Under the pieces are notes generated by a model. That model did not search any database and had not been told where the DNA came from. It saw only the letters and a list, made by a program, of their open reading frames with translations. A program made the translations under genes and the position numbers. From the NCBI GenBank assembly GCA_023375785.1, contig SZWC01001521.1, forward strand, positions 168,612 to 232,611: 64,000 nt of DNA, written 5' to 3'. Origin of the DNA: Penium margaritaceum. Lineage: Eukaryota > Streptophyta > Zygnematophyceae > Desmidiales > Peniaceae. This document shows, piece after piece, positions 63,801-64,000 of the stretch; the first letter of the stretch is position 1; each line of letters begins with the position of its first letter.

Positions 63801-64000
63801 AGCACAAGGGGCTTCAATACGTTGTGGCACGGTGTGGAGACCATGCACGATGACCAACCAAAGTAGGCATATGTCAGTGACCATGACCAAATAATGTCAC
63901 TAAGTGTGGTAAACTTTGACAACTCACAACATGACTCACAAATGGTCAGGGTGGAAGGTAGTCATTTGTGAATACTAGTTATCGACTAGCAAGTACAAAT
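54814..64000. repeat. Satellite array block 9
   Basis: About nine HOR units to the window end, with A landmarks near 55664, 56618, 57570, 58688, 59642, 60597, 61551, 62511 and 63465. A single N at 58508 joins an A monomer to an E monomer, so some sequence is missing there. The array is still running, inside monomer D, at 64000. No gene is seen. Confidence 0.96.

Overview
The window is almost wholly one tandem satellite array, broken by two retroelement-derived blocks and a recurrent 0.5-kb non-satellite passenger segment. I see no ordinary host gene. The organism looks like a green-lineage eukaryote. The 51-kb LTR carries a primer-binding site matching the initiator tRNA-Met 3' end, as plant Copia elements do, and the 20.8-31.4 kb block holds Ty3/Gypsy gag-pol domains. 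I cannot name the species; a streptophyte alga or early land plant would fit but is only a guess. Runs of N (11945-11964, 49196-49427) and single Ns at 34373, 41388, 42128, 52121 and 58508 show a draft assembly.

The satellite unit is 190-191 bp. Five diverged monomers, called A-E here, follow one another in fixed order as a higher-order repeat (HOR) of about 954 bp; the worked example is 1959-2912. All monomers share a block reading ACACGAGTCACAAATGGTCA, a GTGGCACGGTGTGG-like block and a dyad around GTCAACGTTGAC. Linked variants divide the HORs into two subtypes that are interleaved and sometimes recombined.

Six times (near 11.3, 12.9, 16.6, 36.6, 42.9 and 53.8 kb) the HOR is enlarged to about 2.0 kb. 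A constant cassette is added: variant monomer B', partial monomer X, a roughly 500-bp non-satellite insert with a tRNA-like sequence (A/B-box spacing of a pol III promoter) and long G-tracts, then monomer Y. The constant junctions show that the insert entered once and then spread as part of the array.

Layout: 1-20787 satellite with three enlarged HORs; 20788-31366 a GC-rich Ty3/Gypsy-like fossil with gag, zinc knuckle, protease, reverse transcriptase and RNase H, then a second protease-like domain and a 739-codon open frame of unknown function, with no recognisable integrase and no second LTR; 31367-50927 satellite with two enlarged HORs, a one-monomer inversion and local duplications; 50928-51695 a minus-strand LTR with its primer-binding site; 51696-64000 satellite with the sixth enlarged HOR. 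The many short open frames of 60-100 codons in the array are periodic by-products of the repeat and are not annotated as genes. The array could be centromeric or other heterochromatin, but the sequence alone cannot show which.
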